DNA of 64,000 nt from Coenobita brevimanus (GCA_032717465.1 CM064670.1:13670431-13734430), one strand, 5' to 3'. Shown: positions 9,582-21,361, counted from the first letter of the stretch. The notes: a model not told the origin generated them from the letters alone. Made by a program: numbers and translations.

Positions 9582-10856
9582 ATGGCGTCGTTTTATCAAG
9601 CCTCGGAGTCCCCAGGGGGGGGGACCATAAATGGCCCCACCATCTGCCCCTCTCCCGGTGACGACTCAAGGTGCCTAGAACCACTGTCTGACTCTCTTCT
9701 TCTTCATTTCTGCAACATTCGCGGCCTTTCCTCTAACTTTCGCTCTGTTGAGCACCACCTCTCCTCCTCTAAACCTCACCTTCTTTTTCTAACGGAGACT
9801 CAGCTGTCTGAGGCAACTGACAGCAAACCCTTTTCTTTATCCTCCTACTTTCTCTATACTCATTTCAAAGCCAAAGGTGGCTGTTGTGTATATATACGCA
9901 ACGACTTATCTTGCTCTCGTGTTCCTGAACTTGATTCTTCTGAATTCTCCACACTCTGGCTTCGGCTTTCCTGTCATTCTCTGACTAAATATATCTGTGC
10001 TGTTTACTTATCCCCTAATTCTACTGACTATCAAAAATTCTTCGACTATCTTACTTCTACGATGGAACACATTCTATCCATTTCTCCTTTCTCTGAAATC
10101 TCCGTTCTTGGAGATTTCAATGTTCACCACCACCTTTGGCTCTCCTCTCCTTTCACGGATCCACCTGGTGAACAAGCCTACATCTTTTCTATCCTTAATG
10201 ACCTAGAGCAGCTTTTACAGCACCCTACCCGTATCCCTGACCGCCTTGGAGAGAGCTCCAACATACTTGACCTCTTCCTCACAACTAATCCTTCTGCTTA
10301 CTCTGTTAATCTTTTCTCTCCGTTGGGCTCCTTCGATCACAACCTTATTACCTTAACCTGTTCTATCACTCCGGTACGGCCTGTGGACCCTCCAGGGAAA
10401 CGTCGTCTGTGGCATTTTGGAGCCGCAGACTGGGAGGCCCTCAGGCAGTACTTCTTTGATTTTTCCTGGAATGATTATTGCTTCCATGGCCGTGAGCCAT
10501 CTGAGTGTGCCTTGCTCATTACTGAGGTTATTCTCTCGGGCATGGAAGCATACATTCCTTTCTCATATCCTTTGACTAACGCAAAAAAGCCTTGGTTTAA
10601 TCACGCTTGTTCTAATGCTGTCCGCAACAAGGAGAGGGCCTACAAAAGGTACCGGAGCCAACCCACCCCTGAATCACATCATCTTTACGTTTCTGCCCGG
10701 AATCGTGCTAAGTCTGTTCTTCGCTCTACTAAAAATAATTTCATCCATACTAAATGCTCTCAACTCTCCAACTCGAATTCTTCCCGCTCCTTCTGGCATC
10801 TTGCCAAAAATCTTTCTAACAATTTTACCTCATCATCCTTCCCTCCTCTTTTCTAA
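9582..10856 (+). pseudogene. jockey-like LINE ORF: endonuclease domain
   Basis: It starts at ATG 9582. After a short proline/glycine-rich lead, an exonuclease/endonuclease/phosphatase-type fold runs from about residue 47 to 270. It shows [29 protein letters not shown] and a late [10 protein letters not shown] in place of the usual SDH motif. It would nick target DNA to prime reverse transcription. The frame stops with TAA at 10854-10856. The related copy at 19178-21361 has a tyrosine codon at this place, and the downstream RT ORF is in the same frame. The stop is therefore a point mutation in a formerly continuous EN-RT protein. Confidence 0.85.
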
Positions 10857-12540
10857 TCTGATGGTTCTGTAGCTATTTCTTCTACTGATAAAGCAGATCT
10901 CTTCGCACAGACTTTCTCCTCCAATTCTACCTTAGACGATTCCGGTGCTGTTCCTCTATCACTTCCCCCCTCTGACTTCCTCATGGCTGACATTAAAATT
11001 TCTTCAGTTGATGTATTTTCTGCCATCACTGGCCTCAGTACTAACAAGGCATATGGGCCTGATGGGGTCCCTCCTGTTGTTCTCAAGAACTGTGCTTCTG
11101 TGCTTACACCCTGCCTAGGCAAACTCTTTCGTCTTTGTCTGTCAACTTGTACCTTTCCTTCTTGCTGGAAGTTTGCTCTCATTCAGCCAGTCCCAAAGAA
11201 GGGTGACCACTCCCAACCCTCCAACTATCGTCCAATTGCTTTAACGTCCTGTATTTCAAAAGTTTTCGAGTCAATTCTTAATAGAAAAATTTTAAGGCAT
11301 CTTTCCTATCACAACCTTCTTTCCGATCGTCAGTATGGGTTCCGTCAGGGACGCTCCACTGGCGATCTTCTCACCTACCTTTCAGACTCCTGGTCATCCT
11401 CCTTTCGGGACTTTGGCGAAAGCTTTGCCATTGCACTTGACATCTTAAAGGCTTTCGATCGAGTCTGGCATAAATCTTTAATTTCCAAACTGCCCTCCTA
11501 CGGTTTCTATCCTTCTATCTGTGCCTTCATCGCTAGCTTCCTTTCTGGTCGTTCTATAGCCGCTGTTGTAGACGGCCATCGTTCTTCTCCTAGATCTATC
11601 AACAGTGGTGTTCCTCAGGGCTCTGTCCTATCACCAACTCTCTTCCTTCTATTCATCAATGATCTTCTAAGCTGTACATCTAACCCTATCCACTCATACG
11701 CTGATGACTCCACCCTTCACCTTTCCATTCGGTTCCCGCAACGCCCATCTCAACAGTTACTTCAACAAACAAGGGATGAGGCTATGGCACATCTAATGTC
11801 TGACTTGGCTCGTATCTCTGACTGGGGTAAAAATAATATGGTTGTCTTTAATGCATCTAAGACTCAGTTCTTACACCTATCAACCCGACAAAATCTTCCA
11901 CAGGTATACCCACTAATGTTTAATAATATTCAGCTTAATCCTGCATCATCCTTGAACATGCTTGGGATTTCATTTACTCGGGACTTATCTTGGAAAGATC
12001 ATATTACATCTCTTGTAAAATCTGCTTCCAAGAGATTGGGTGTGCTAAGCCGACTCCGCTCTTTCTTTGCCCCTGCGCAGTTGTTGACTCTATACAGGGG
12101 TTTTATCCGCCCCTGTGTGGAGTACAACTCTCATGTGTGGGGAGGCTCCCCACATACAGCTCTTCTCAATAGGGTGGAGTCAAAGGCTTTTCGTCTCATT
12201 AACTCTCCTTCTCTTACTGACTCCCTTCAACCTCTGTCTCTTCGCCGCACTGTTGCATCTTTATCTTTTCTATCGCTACTTTAATGGTCACTGCTCCTCT
12301 GAACTGTCTGCTTGCATTCCTCCACCTCTACGACGGGCGCGTAGCACCCGTCTGGCAGCAAACTCTCATCCTTTTTCTGTCCAACTCTCTAATGCAAGAG
12401 TTAACCGTTACTCCCAGTCTTTCATTTATGCAACAGGTCAGCTCTGGAACTGTCTCCCTCTGTCTGTATTTCCTGCTGCCTATGATCTCCAGTCTTTCAA
12501 ACGCAGTGTGTCCAGGCATCTCAAAATGATCGGATCTTGA
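10857..12540 (+). pseudogene. jockey-like LINE ORF: reverse transcriptase and C-terminal region
   Basis: In frame with the endonuclease ORF. RT motifs appear in order: GPDGVPPVVLKNC, PVPKKGDHSQPSNYRPIALT, QYGFRQGRSTGDLL, LDILKAFDRVWH, SGVPQGSVLSPTLF and the catalytic box YADD (in SYADDSTLHL). The frame ends at 12284 after a 2-nt deletion near 12255, judged against the second copy. It resumes in another frame to 12540 with a C-terminal region rich in arginine and serine (PPPLRRARSTRLAANSHPF). Catalytic aspartates are intact. Clade assignment (jockey/CR1 group) is by eye and less certain than the LINE call itself. Confidence 0.87.
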
Positions 12541-12644
12541 ATTTGGCTTTATATTGTATTTTGTTTTTCTCTTGGAGGGAACTGTTACTGCCGGCTCGTG
12601 GCCTTTGGTTCCTTCTTCCTCGCATAAAAAAAAAAAAAAAACTG

Positions 12645-12730
12645 ACAAGGGATATAACAATGAAGCACAAGGGATATAACAATGAAGCACAAGGGATATA
12701 ACAATGAAGCACAAGGGATATAACAATGAA
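12645..12730 (+). repeat. 22-bp tandem repeat, about 4 copies
   Basis: AAGGGATATAACAATGAAGC repeats at 22-bp spacing directly after the LINE A-tail. Confidence 0.93.
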
Positions 12731-13124
12731 GGTGATGGTTGTATACATGCTCTGGACTTGTTGCAAAACCCAAAGGAAAACTTAACAAAAACTGTCAAAA
12801 AACACCTGACAGACTTGCAATTGAACACAGAAAAACTACATAGTTCAAGCAAAGCACAAAGTCACGACACAATCACTAAACTGTATAGGCTATAGATGTG
12901 TGGACACCAGAACTAAATAATAATATAACAATACAATTCTATAAAATAAATAAAACGAGTATAAAAGGAAAAGAAAAATTATATGACGATACATTTGTAT
13001 CAGAACTTCTCTGAAATCAGGACAGATACCTTGTTATTAAACTGAAGAAATGTATACACAAATGAAGGCACCAAGTCCCCTTCATGTAAGCTACACTTCA
13101 TTGTATACTAAGCACCAATTCAAG
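12731..13124. other. no gene seen
   Basis: AT-rich noncoding sequence; nothing recognisable. Confidence 0.5.
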
Positions 13125-13391
13125 CAGCCACGGATTTGGGGAGGAGGGGGGGGGAGGCTGGGGGACGTACGCCCCTTATGTTATCAGACCCATTTTTACT
13201 TATAATAAAAAAAACAATGTTATTTACAGTAGTATATGCAGTAAATATCTTATTGCTCTTGCATTTCCCTGTATCACTGTATTCCCATGATTAAAGAGAT
13301 AAAATAAAAGTGAATTTTGATATTCTGACTGTTATAATGACTGCAAGAAGCACGTTTCCCCTCCTTTTCCAAAGTGTTGGATCCGACCCTG
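13125..13391. mobile_element. possible hAT-type MITE (weak)
   Basis: The ends CAGCCACGGAT and, on the opposite strand, CAGGGTCGGAT resemble short hAT-like terminal inverted repeats with a G-rich block next to the left end. The flanking 8-mers (AATTCAAG and ACAAGAAA) do not match, so the boundary call is tentative. Confidence 0.25.
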
Positions 13392-13529
13392 ACAAGAAAT
13401 TAGACTGAATTACACTTTTTACCAAGTCATAAACAAAACATATACCAACAGACTTAGTCCTATCTCCAAACCTTAATCAGTCTTTTTTTGTTTTTAAGCT
13501 TATTACCCAAAGCCCGAATCCAGAAAAGG

Positions 13530-13660
13530 ACAATGCCACGTCGGCTCTGCATCCCTTCCATAGCACTTCTTTGTGACTAGGGCTATGTTCTTCTGTTAAT
13601 CTCTTGTTATATCTCAACATTCAAAATTTAGAGATGTCAGTTTTATGCCCTGTTAAAGTG
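13530..13660 (-). repeat. dispersed repeat family (copy 2 of 4)
   Basis: The reverse complement aligns with 9060-9170, sharing AAGAAGTGCTATGGAAGGGA and flanking sequence. Confidence 0.6.
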
Positions 13661-13969
13661 ATAACATTAGCCTATAGCACCTTGGTTGGCCTGCCAATAC
13701 TAGGCTACATAATACCAAGCCTTCACGCGGTGACCTCATTTCATTACCTTCCTGTATTGTGTTCCTATATCATTCGTTTATTGCTGTATATTCTCTAAAG
13801 GACAGGTGTTAATAAATACTTTGTTTTTTTATCAAAATTTCCTTTTTAATATTTCAGTTTCTTTTTTAGTGTGTGGTGCTAGAGAGTGGCGCCTTCATGT
13901 GGTGGCACCGTTATAAACAGGCAGCTTCACTGTCGGTTTTATAAACGTCCCTTAACTCTATACCCCGAC

Positions 13970-14141
13970 GAGGCTTCGTAGCACCTCTTTTGCGATATAT
14001 TTGGTGTATTACACCTTAACCTTTTGTACGTTGTTTTTATATGATTTTTATATCGACATAGTTTCCATTAGTAACACACAAGAAAATACTGAAGTGTTAT
14101 ATGCAGACTAAGTCGATAAAAAAGAGGTGCTACAAAGCCCC
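13970..14141. mobile_element. short inverted-repeat element (MITE-like)
   Basis: Arms at 13971-13996 and 14115-14140 are inverted copies of each other (shared GTAGCACCTCTTTT, preceded by GGGGCTTTG or GAGGCTTCG). Downstream sequence to about 14320 (GAATACCAC...TCTGGCCGG) is also related to 42275-42325, so the mobile unit may be larger. A relative is at 42101-42278. Confidence 0.5.
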
Positions 14142-14182
14142 TTAATTGTGACACCTAGAATACGAGTCAGCCTAGCACCGAT

Positions 14183-14206
14183 CACACACACACACACACA
14201 CACACA
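14183..14206. repeat. (CA)n microsatellite
   Basis: Uninterrupted CA dinucleotides. Confidence 0.95.
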
Positions 14207-14335
14207 GCTGCTTTTGTCGTACAGATGTGCAGGATAAATCACTAAGGGAGGGGCGTTATGAAGCCTTCTGAAGCCACATAGAATACCACAGTAAGTCTGG
14301 CCGGAACAGTGGCATCTTCAAAGCAGTTCCAAGTG

Positions 14336-14445
14336 TGGAGTGAGGAAGGAAGACAGAAAGGAAGAAGTACGGAAGGAAGAAAAGAAGAAGGACGGATGAA
14401 AGAAAGAAGGATGGAAGGAGGGAAGGAAGAAGGAAGATGACAGGT
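14336..14445. repeat. GGAA/GAAA purine-rich tract
   Basis: Low-complexity run of GAAGGAAG-type motifs on the plus strand. Confidence 0.8.
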
Positions 14446-14574
14446 AAGAAATGAGGACTATAGATCTGGTTATAAAAAAAATAAAAAATAGGTGAGGAAT
14501 AAGGTAAGAAAAAAAGAATGAAAAGAAAGGATAGTATTTTTCATCTGTCTGAACAATTCACTGCTCTATGGACT

Positions 14575-14945
14575 CTATCTATATTCAGACGCCTTAGTCC
14601 ACTAAGAGATGGCCACGAATAAAATGCAGTTTTCAAACCCTTCCCTCTTTCACTAAGGACACTCCATCGTCCATTACCCTACCCTTGTACCTCTCTTATG
14701 ATTCCATCCATATATATAGAGCAACCATGGAGGCATCACACATCCCTGTTTCAATCCAACATTCAGATCAAGGAATTCGCATATTTAACTCTCCGCACGC
14801 ATATGCAGCCCTAGCTCCCTCACATGAAGTCTCATCTGTTCCATTATATTTTCAGTACCTTCCACATTCCTTGTCTATCTACTCTGGCATATGCTTTCTC
14901 CAGATCCATGAAGGCAGCATACAGCTTCAGTTCCATCTCTAGATA
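14575..14945 (-). pseudogene. RTE-like LINE reverse transcriptase fragment
   Basis: On the minus strand the RT motif AAFMDLEKAYARVDRQ is followed, after frame changes and stops, by NVGLKQGCVMPPWLL and a YIYGW stretch. These are motifs of an RTE-type RT in the expected order. The sequence then jumps to the family's 3' tail (14585-14640, related to 4120-4290 and 34836-34950), so the region between RT and tail has been deleted. Decayed and nonfunctional. Confidence 0.72.
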
Positions 14946-14959
14946 CTTTCCACTTAACA

Positions 14960-15115
14960 TCAGAGAATAAATATACGACAAAAGGTGGTGGGTCTTGCCA
15001 GGCATCTCCTTCAGCAAGTATAATTACATACAGTTAGTGTTTACAAAGTGCACCCAGCATACAACAAAAGGAGGTGGTCACCCTTGCCTCACACATCCTT
15101 CAGCAAATCGAGCTG
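14960..15115 (-). repeat. tail repeat shared with 15750-15850 and 36000-36110
   Basis: The element ACAAAAGGTGGTGGGTCTTG followed by ACATACAGTTAG occurs here in two neighbouring versions and again at 36040-36105. Its reverse complement is at 15760-15785. It probably marks a LINE 3' region. Confidence 0.5.
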
Positions 15116-15344
15116 TGCTGAGAAACGCTGTTATCATTAACTGAGAAGTATAATACAAAATTAATTGTAATCACTTCCTGCGTATATTTTTGAAAACACA
15201 GTTCAACATGGTGGCCTTGGTGCCAGGCATACAGACCCTTGGCAGTGTTAACCCCTTAAAACCTTAAATGTTTATGGCGTACGTTGGAGGAATTTTCTTG
15301 CTGCTGTTGATACCGCTATACAGCACTTCCAGTGATAATGCTCC

Positions 15345-15850
15345 TGCTCCTGTGTAGGGAGGTAGACTTGACAATGTTGTTTTGTTTAGCTTCGACACAA
15401 GTCCTGCTGAAACTCATATACTCTGGTACTTACTCAGTGATCATTTTGCTCCTGACACTACTATACCTTCATGGGCTAATTTTTACAACCCAGAAAAAAT
15501 GGTTAGTAATTAATTCCAAAAGTACAATAGCCTATGCTTTGCTGTACCTCCAAGACTGGAATAGTAACACCGGGGGTTGGGGTGAATTTTAGAACACATC
15601 CTATGAAGGTCTTGTTGCAGCTATTGCAAGCTTCTGCCTCTGACATTACTGTCGAGGTGGTCATTGGTGGCGTGTGGTGGAAAGGTAAGGAAATACATCA
15701 TAAAGCTAATGATTAACCACTAACTATATATAACTATCCTGGTGGAAGAAGGTATGTGGCCCGACCCACCATCTTCTTTTGCTGTATAAGTACTCTGTAT
15801 AACTTTTACAATAATAAATATTTTAAATCAAATCATAATCACTGTGGCCA
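15345..15850 (+). pseudogene. endonuclease fragment of an I-like LINE with tail
   Basis: Reading plus, a GGRLDNVVLF-type segment is followed by TSPAETHI and the endonuclease signature SDHFAPDT. The same series (VLFNSETSPAETHV) can be read on the minus strand at 36240-36450. In both places the endonuclease end is followed by the tail repeat containing GACCCACC and CTTCTTTTG rather than an RT. Stops and frame changes make it noncoding. Confidence 0.5.
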
Positions 15851-16179
15851 AACGTATCTCACAGAACTTCCTGATGATTCACCTCACAGTTGTGTTCACT
15901 CGTCTCGACACTTATGTATGCACGCTCATATAGGTGTTGACTTCATTGCAGTTAAATTATGAGATTCGAAATTATACATCCTTAAGCCACGGCCAACTGA
16001 TACTAATCAAGAAGTTCATTAGTGATACGCAGCACGAGAGATGTCGTTTTAATAAAGCATTATACAAGTGCTTTCGGACACTTTCATAGGAAATAGTGAC
16101 GCACCACGACGTCACACCTATGGGTGCGGTTGCCAGCTATTCTCTTTTTACATCAACCAGTCCTAACACTGCCACCTCT
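15851..16179. other. no gene seen
   Basis: Noncoding sequence without recognisable motif. Confidence 0.5.
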
Positions 16180-16320
16180 CCATCACGAATATTGAGTTGT
16201 AAGATTGCATCAGCACTAGAATATGGTGCCTGTCACGAGGAAATGTTATGAAAACTACGTAGATCCGCTGTATCGCCTTTTACTGCCACTGAACCATAAA
16301 AGAACATAGTCTGACACAAG
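16180..16320 (+). repeat. dispersed repeat family (copy 3 of 4)
   Basis: ATTGAGTTGTAAGATTGCAT and the following GTCACGAGGAAATGTTATG align with 9080-9150 at lower identity. Confidence 0.45.
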
Positions 16321-17279
16321 AAGGATGACTGTGTACACTAGGCCTCAGTTATTTTCCTGGACCAACGTAACTGATCGACGGAAGGAATGAGATAATGATG
16401 ATCTAAGCTAAAAAGGAAACTGAGTGATGAGTAAAAGACATTCTTCATAAAAATGGCGTAAGGCTGCTATGCCCAAGTTTAACAAAGACGCTTTATTTAA
16501 TAATAGTGCCCAAAACGTATATGGCACCTGCCGAAACCGCTCTAGTGAAGGTGGCAACCGCACTACAGAGTTGTCAGTTAAGCTTTTTTTTCGCTAAATC
16601 TGTATGTATTTCCTTACATTAAGCGGTAGCATTTTAACCTGTAGGTATACGAAATCTAGCTGTGTGCTAGAGATTTTTGGACAGCGATAATATAAATACT
16701 GTAGCACTTTTCTAACAATTAGCTGGAGACTTCTGCATTCGACTCAGTTTAGCAATTCTTAAAAGCAAGTTTAGTAGCGACATTTGTGTATTTGAGCCTG
16801 GCAACTATTCAACGCGAGAGAAGAGACACAGTGCCACCTCAACTTGTGTGTGAAAGAGAGAGGTGCATTTACACAGCTTCCATCAACCAGGTTTATTTAT
16901 TTCACTGTTTATTCCGCAAGGTGCAAGGAGGAAAAGAAGATCCACTGGCAGCAGCAGATATCAATTTGAGGTAATAAAATTGGTTCACATGACTTTTCGT
17001 CCTTTTGCAGCTTGTTTTCCGTAACTCACTGGCTAAGACAATACTACGGCTCGACATCATTGCATTTCACAGTAACTGGCGGCATATCCTAGCATCAAAA
17101 TTTTAGGCAGTTAAAGTGGACAGCCACGCCCTCGCCTGCATCAGGAGGGTATATTAATTTCGATGTTTTTCTGTGACACTGGACTATTGACTGTGAGGGC
17201 TGTATTTTAAGTGGCATTGTAGGCCTCGTAGCATCTCCTGGCGATTCATTATCCGTATTACACCCTGTTGTTTTTTTAT
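16321..17279. other. no gene seen
   Basis: About 1 kb with only short chance ORFs. No splice-bounded exon or mobile-element signature was recognised. Confidence 0.45.
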
Positions 17280-17770
17280 TTATTTGATTTTCGCGTGAGG
17301 TAGTGGTGCGTGGTGCTGGTGTGTGGTTCGATGATATGGTTGTTATAATGTGGTAATGTGTAGTGGTGTGGTGGTAGTGTGTGATGGTGGTAGTATGATC
17401 GTGTGATGATGTGTGGTGGTGATGTTTGGCAGTGGTGTGTGGGTTAATGGTGTTGTGGTGATTTCCGGTGTGTGGTAGTGTGTGGTGGTGGTATGGCAAT
17501 GGTGTGTGGGTTAATGGTGTTGTGGTGATTTCCGGTGTGTGGTAGTGTGTGGTGGTGGTATGGCAATGGTGTGTGGTGGTGATGGTGTGTTATGTGGTGG
17601 TGGTATTGTATAATGCTGGTGTAGTAGTGGTGTGTGCTGGTGGTGGTGTGGTTTATGGTGTAGGCTACAATGGTGATGTGTAATGATGTAGACTGTAGAG
17701 TGGTGTGTTGTGTCGCGTGTGGTATAAGAGTAGGGTGTGGTTGTGGTGTGGTGGTGGTGTGGTCAAATGG
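17280..17770. repeat. GT/GGT-rich low-complexity region with 67-bp duplication
   Basis: Degenerate GTGGTG-rich sequence. A 67-bp unit containing GTGATTTCCGGTGTGTGG is duplicated (ATTTCCGG at 17461 and 17528). The histidine/threonine-rich frames on the minus strand are a by-product of composition. Confidence 0.85.
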
Positions 17771-17923
17771 TATAGAACGTGTTATTATAATGAACTGAAC
17801 TGTTGTCGATCTGCTTATTACATCAATGAACGTAGGCAGGCTGTGTAGTGATGTGAGTGGAGCCACGTCTGTATGTAATTATCTTAACGTCGGTATTTCA
17901 GTAGCACGAATTATTTTTATCTT

Positions 17924-17926
<3 letters not shown>

Positions 17927-17970
<44 letters not shown>
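17927..17970. repeat. (AT)n microsatellite
   Basis: Uninterrupted AT dinucleotides. Confidence 0.96.
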
Positions 17971-17973
<3 letters not shown>

Positions 17974-18255
17974 CTCCCAGTTACAGCAATACGTTTTCTA
18001 CAATATTTTTATCCTCTGAATAGGTCTGTAGTATGCTCACCCCATGAGTAAGATTTTTTTTTTTTTTCTGCTTTCTGATGATTTTCTTAACTCTAGATAA
18101 ACCACGTTTAGTGATAGCCTATAAGAAACAGTCTACAAAAACCACATCACAACCTGATTTCTCCTAGACTGAATAAATCGTCTAAAGGCAGCAGAAATAG
18201 ACAGATGATTGTAAGACATGGGAATGGTGGGGTTAATCTGCGTAATAAGTCAAAG

Positions 18256-18730
18256 CAGGGTCGTAGCTAGCTAGACATCTGGGGACCCGGGGGCTTTGCT
18301 CCTTGAGGGGCCCTCCAAAATCTGCACTGAATTGAAATATTTGTTGTAAAGGGTATAGAGTGCAAAATGTGGTAAGGTTTATGATGCATAATTTACAGAA
18401 CCCTCTTTTATTAGTACTGCCATTATATCCATAATGCGAATAAGTTGGAATAACTAAACTATTTAAAACATTGCAAACAACACATTAACTAAAGTAAATA
18501 ATGAAAGCATGAGACTGTCTCACCGTAAATGAACAAGCTGTTACAATCAAGTAAAAGAAAGTTTTTCAAGTTTCCCGAAACCACTGTAGCCACGAAGAAC
18601 AATCCAGGAACTTCCCCAGAGTTTCACTGGGATCCATTAGCCTAATTTTCCGGGGCATAACAATATTTATAAATGAATAAAATTATCACTCAGTCAAGTA
18701 TATATGGAGGATTCATAATAAAATCCCTAG

Positions 18731-18799
<69 letters not shown>

Positions 18800-18909
18800 A
18801 TTCATGGTATATTTTTTGTGTTATTTAAAAACCGAAGGGTCCATATGGGGACCCAAAGAAAGTTTCCAGACAGTACCCCCCCCCTGTCCCCCTGTTAGCT
18901 ACGCCTCTG
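18256..18909. mobile_element. nonautonomous hAT-type element (MITE)
   Basis: The left end CAGGGTCGTAGCTAGC and the reverse-complemented right end CAGAGGCGTAGCTAAC match at 13 of 16 positions. Flanking 8-mers AGTCAAAG and AGCCTAAG match at 6 of 8, as expected for an old 8-bp target duplication. G-rich blocks lie just inside both ends. The 654-bp interior has no coding capacity and contains an (AT)n run at about 18734-18795. Confidence 0.68.
18734..18795. repeat. (AT)n microsatellite inside the MITE
   Basis: About 60 bp of TA dinucleotides. Confidence 0.95.
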
Positions 18910-19177
18910 AGCCTAAGGATGGTCAAAGCAGCGAGTGGAATAAATTTTACAAATACAACTTTCCCAGGCAATGAAATCAGCCCTTCCTTCACCCCCTCTC
19001 TCCTCACCCCTGTCTACTATCCAATTACCCTATTTCCTACTCACCCCGCTAAACAAGGGTGTCCTGCAAGATTTTTTGAGAAACTTCGGGAAGTTGTTCA
19101 ATGGTTAATTTTGCCCAAAACTGTTGTATCAACATGGGTCCAGTTATTAGCAATTACGGAGCAAGTGAATTCTCAAA
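18910..19177. other. no gene seen
   Basis: Noncoding spacer between the MITE and the truncated LINE. Confidence 0.45.
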
Positions 19178-21361
19178 AGAAGCGTCGGCTGTGACACTTT
19201 GGAGCTACTGATTGGGAGGCCCTCAGGCAGTAGTTTGATTTTCCCTGGAATGATTATTGCTTCCATGGCCGAGAGCCATCTGAGTGTGCCTTGCGCATTA
19301 GGGAGGTTATTCTCTCGGGCATGGAAGCATACATTCCTTTCTCATATTCTGTGACTATTGCAAATAAACCTTGGGTTAATCACGCTTGTTCTAATGAGGT
19401 CCTCAACAAGGAGAAGGCCTGCAAAGGTACGGGAGCCAATCCACTCCTGAATCTCATGTCTTTCATGTTTCTGCCCGGAATCATGCTTAGTCTGTTCTTC
19501 ACTCTGCTGCAAATAATTTCATCTCAACTCTCCAATTCAAATTCTTCCCGCTCCTTCTGGCACCTTGCCAAAAACCTTTCAAACAATTTACCTCATCATC
19601 CGTCCCTCTTCTTTTCTACTGTGATGGCTCTGTAGGCTAGCCATGTCTTCTACTGATGAAGCAGATCTCTTCGCTCAGACTTTCTCCATTTCCTCCTTAG
19701 ATTATTCCGGTGCTGTTCCTCCATCAGTTTCCCCCCTCTGACTTCCTCATGGGTGACATTAAAATTTCTTCAGTTGAAGTATTTTCTGCTATCACTGGCC
19801 TCAGCACTAACAAGGCAAGGGAGCTGATGGAGTCCCTTCTGTTGTCCTCAAGAACTGTGCTTCTGTGCTTGCACCCTGCCTAGGTAAACTCGTCTTTGTC
19901 AACTTCCACCTTTCCTTCTTGCTGGAAGTTTGCACTTATTCAGCCAGTCCCAAAGAACAGTGACCATTCCCAGCCCTCTAATTATCGACCAGTTGGTTCA
20001 ACATCCTGTTTTTCAAAAAATTTCGAGACTTCTTAACAAAAATTTTAAAGCATCTTTCCTATCACAACCTTCTTTCTGATCGTCAGTATGGGTTCCACCA
20101 AGGACGCTCCACTGACGATCTTCTCACCTACCTTTCAGACTCCTGGTCATCCTCTTTTCGGGACTTTGGAGAAAGCTTTGCCATTGCGCTTTACAACGCA
20201 AATGCTTTCGACCGAGTCTGGCATAAATCATTAATTTCTAAACTGCTCTCTTACGGTTTTTATCCTTCTACCTGTGCCTTCATCTGTAGCTTCCTTTCTG
20301 GTCGTTCTAGCCGCTGTTGTAGATGGCCATCGTTCTTCTCTTAGAGCTGTCAATAGAGGTGTTCCTCAGTGCTCTGTCCTATCACCAACTCTCTTCCTTT
20401 TATTCATCAGTAACCATCTAAGCTGGAAATCTAATTCTATACACTCATACGCTGATGACTTCACCCTTTACTTTTCCATTCGCTTCCCGCAGCGTCCGTT
20501 TCAGCAGTTACTTAAACAAACAAGAGATGAGGCTATGGCACACTCAGTGTCTGACTTGGCTCATATTCTGATTTGGATAAAATAATTTTGTTTTTAGTGC
20601 ATCAAAAACTCAGTTCTTACATCTATGAACCCGACTAAATCTTCCACAGGAGTACCCTTTAATTTTTAACAATATCCACCTCAATCCTGCATAATCCTTA
20701 AACATACTTGGGACTTCATTCTCTCGGATTTATCTTGGAAAGAACATATTACCTCTCTTGTAAAATCTGCTTCCAAGAGATTGGGTGTGCTAAGCCGACC
20801 CCTTGCCTTCTTTTCCCATGCACAGTTGTTGATTTTATACACGGGTTTTATTCGCCCCTGTGTAGAGTACTACTCCCATGTGTGTGGAGGCTCCCCGCTT
20901 ATAGCTCTTCTCAACAAGGAGGAGTCAAAGGCTTTTCGTCTCATTAACTCTCCTTCTCTTACTGGCTCCCTTCAACCTCGGTCTTTTTGTCGCATTGTTG
21001 CATCTTTATCTCTTGTCTATCGTTACTTCAATGGTCATTGCTCCTCTGAACTTTGCTTGCATCCCTCCACCACTACGTCAGGTGCGTAGCACCCGTCTAG
21101 CAACAAACTCGTATCCTTTTTCTGTCGAACTCTCTAATGCAAGAGTTAACCATTTCCCCCAGTCCTTTATGTATACAACAGGTCAACTCTGGAACTGTCT
21201 CCCTCTGTATTTCCTACTGCCTATGATCTCCAGTCTTTCAAATGCAGTGTTTCCATGCAGCTTGAAATGAACGGATCTTGTTTTTGTTTTTTCTTTGAGG
21301 GAACAATTTGCAGACTCCTGACCTTTGGTTCCTTCTTCCCTGTATAAAAAAAAAAAAAAAT
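19178..21361 (+). pseudogene. 5'-truncated jockey-like LINE copy
   Basis: Homologous to 10395-12642 of the first copy. It begins inside the region between endonuclease and RT, at a point consistent with incomplete reverse transcription, and ends with an A-tail at 21346-21361. RT motifs remain recognisable in shifting frames (DRVWHKSLIS, GVPQCSVLSPTLF, HSYADDFTLY) but the SGVPQGS glycine is replaced by cysteine. At least six frameshifts or stops are present. It is more decayed than the first copy. It preserves the tyrosine codon that became a stop there, and the 2 nt missing there near 12255. Confidence 0.88.

Larger units (their letters stand above)
9320..12642 (+). mobile_element. jockey-like non-LTR retrotransposon, nearly full length
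   Basis: A roughly 260-bp leader is followed by one long coding region with apurinic-type endonuclease and reverse transcriptase. A short 3' UTR then ends in a run of about 16 A at 12626-12642. Only one nonsense codon (10854-10856) and one 2-nt frameshift near 12255 break the frame. No gag-like ORF is visible upstream. The 5' boundary is uncertain. A second, 5'-truncated copy lies at 19178-21361. Confidence 0.85.

Noticed and set aside
13125..13391. hAT MITE called with confidence
   Set aside because: TIRs are short and the 8-bp flanks do not match; kept only as a weak feature.
17095..17866. Histidine/threonine-rich ORFs on minus
   Set aside because: They come from GTGGTG-rich low-complexity DNA including a 67-bp duplication.
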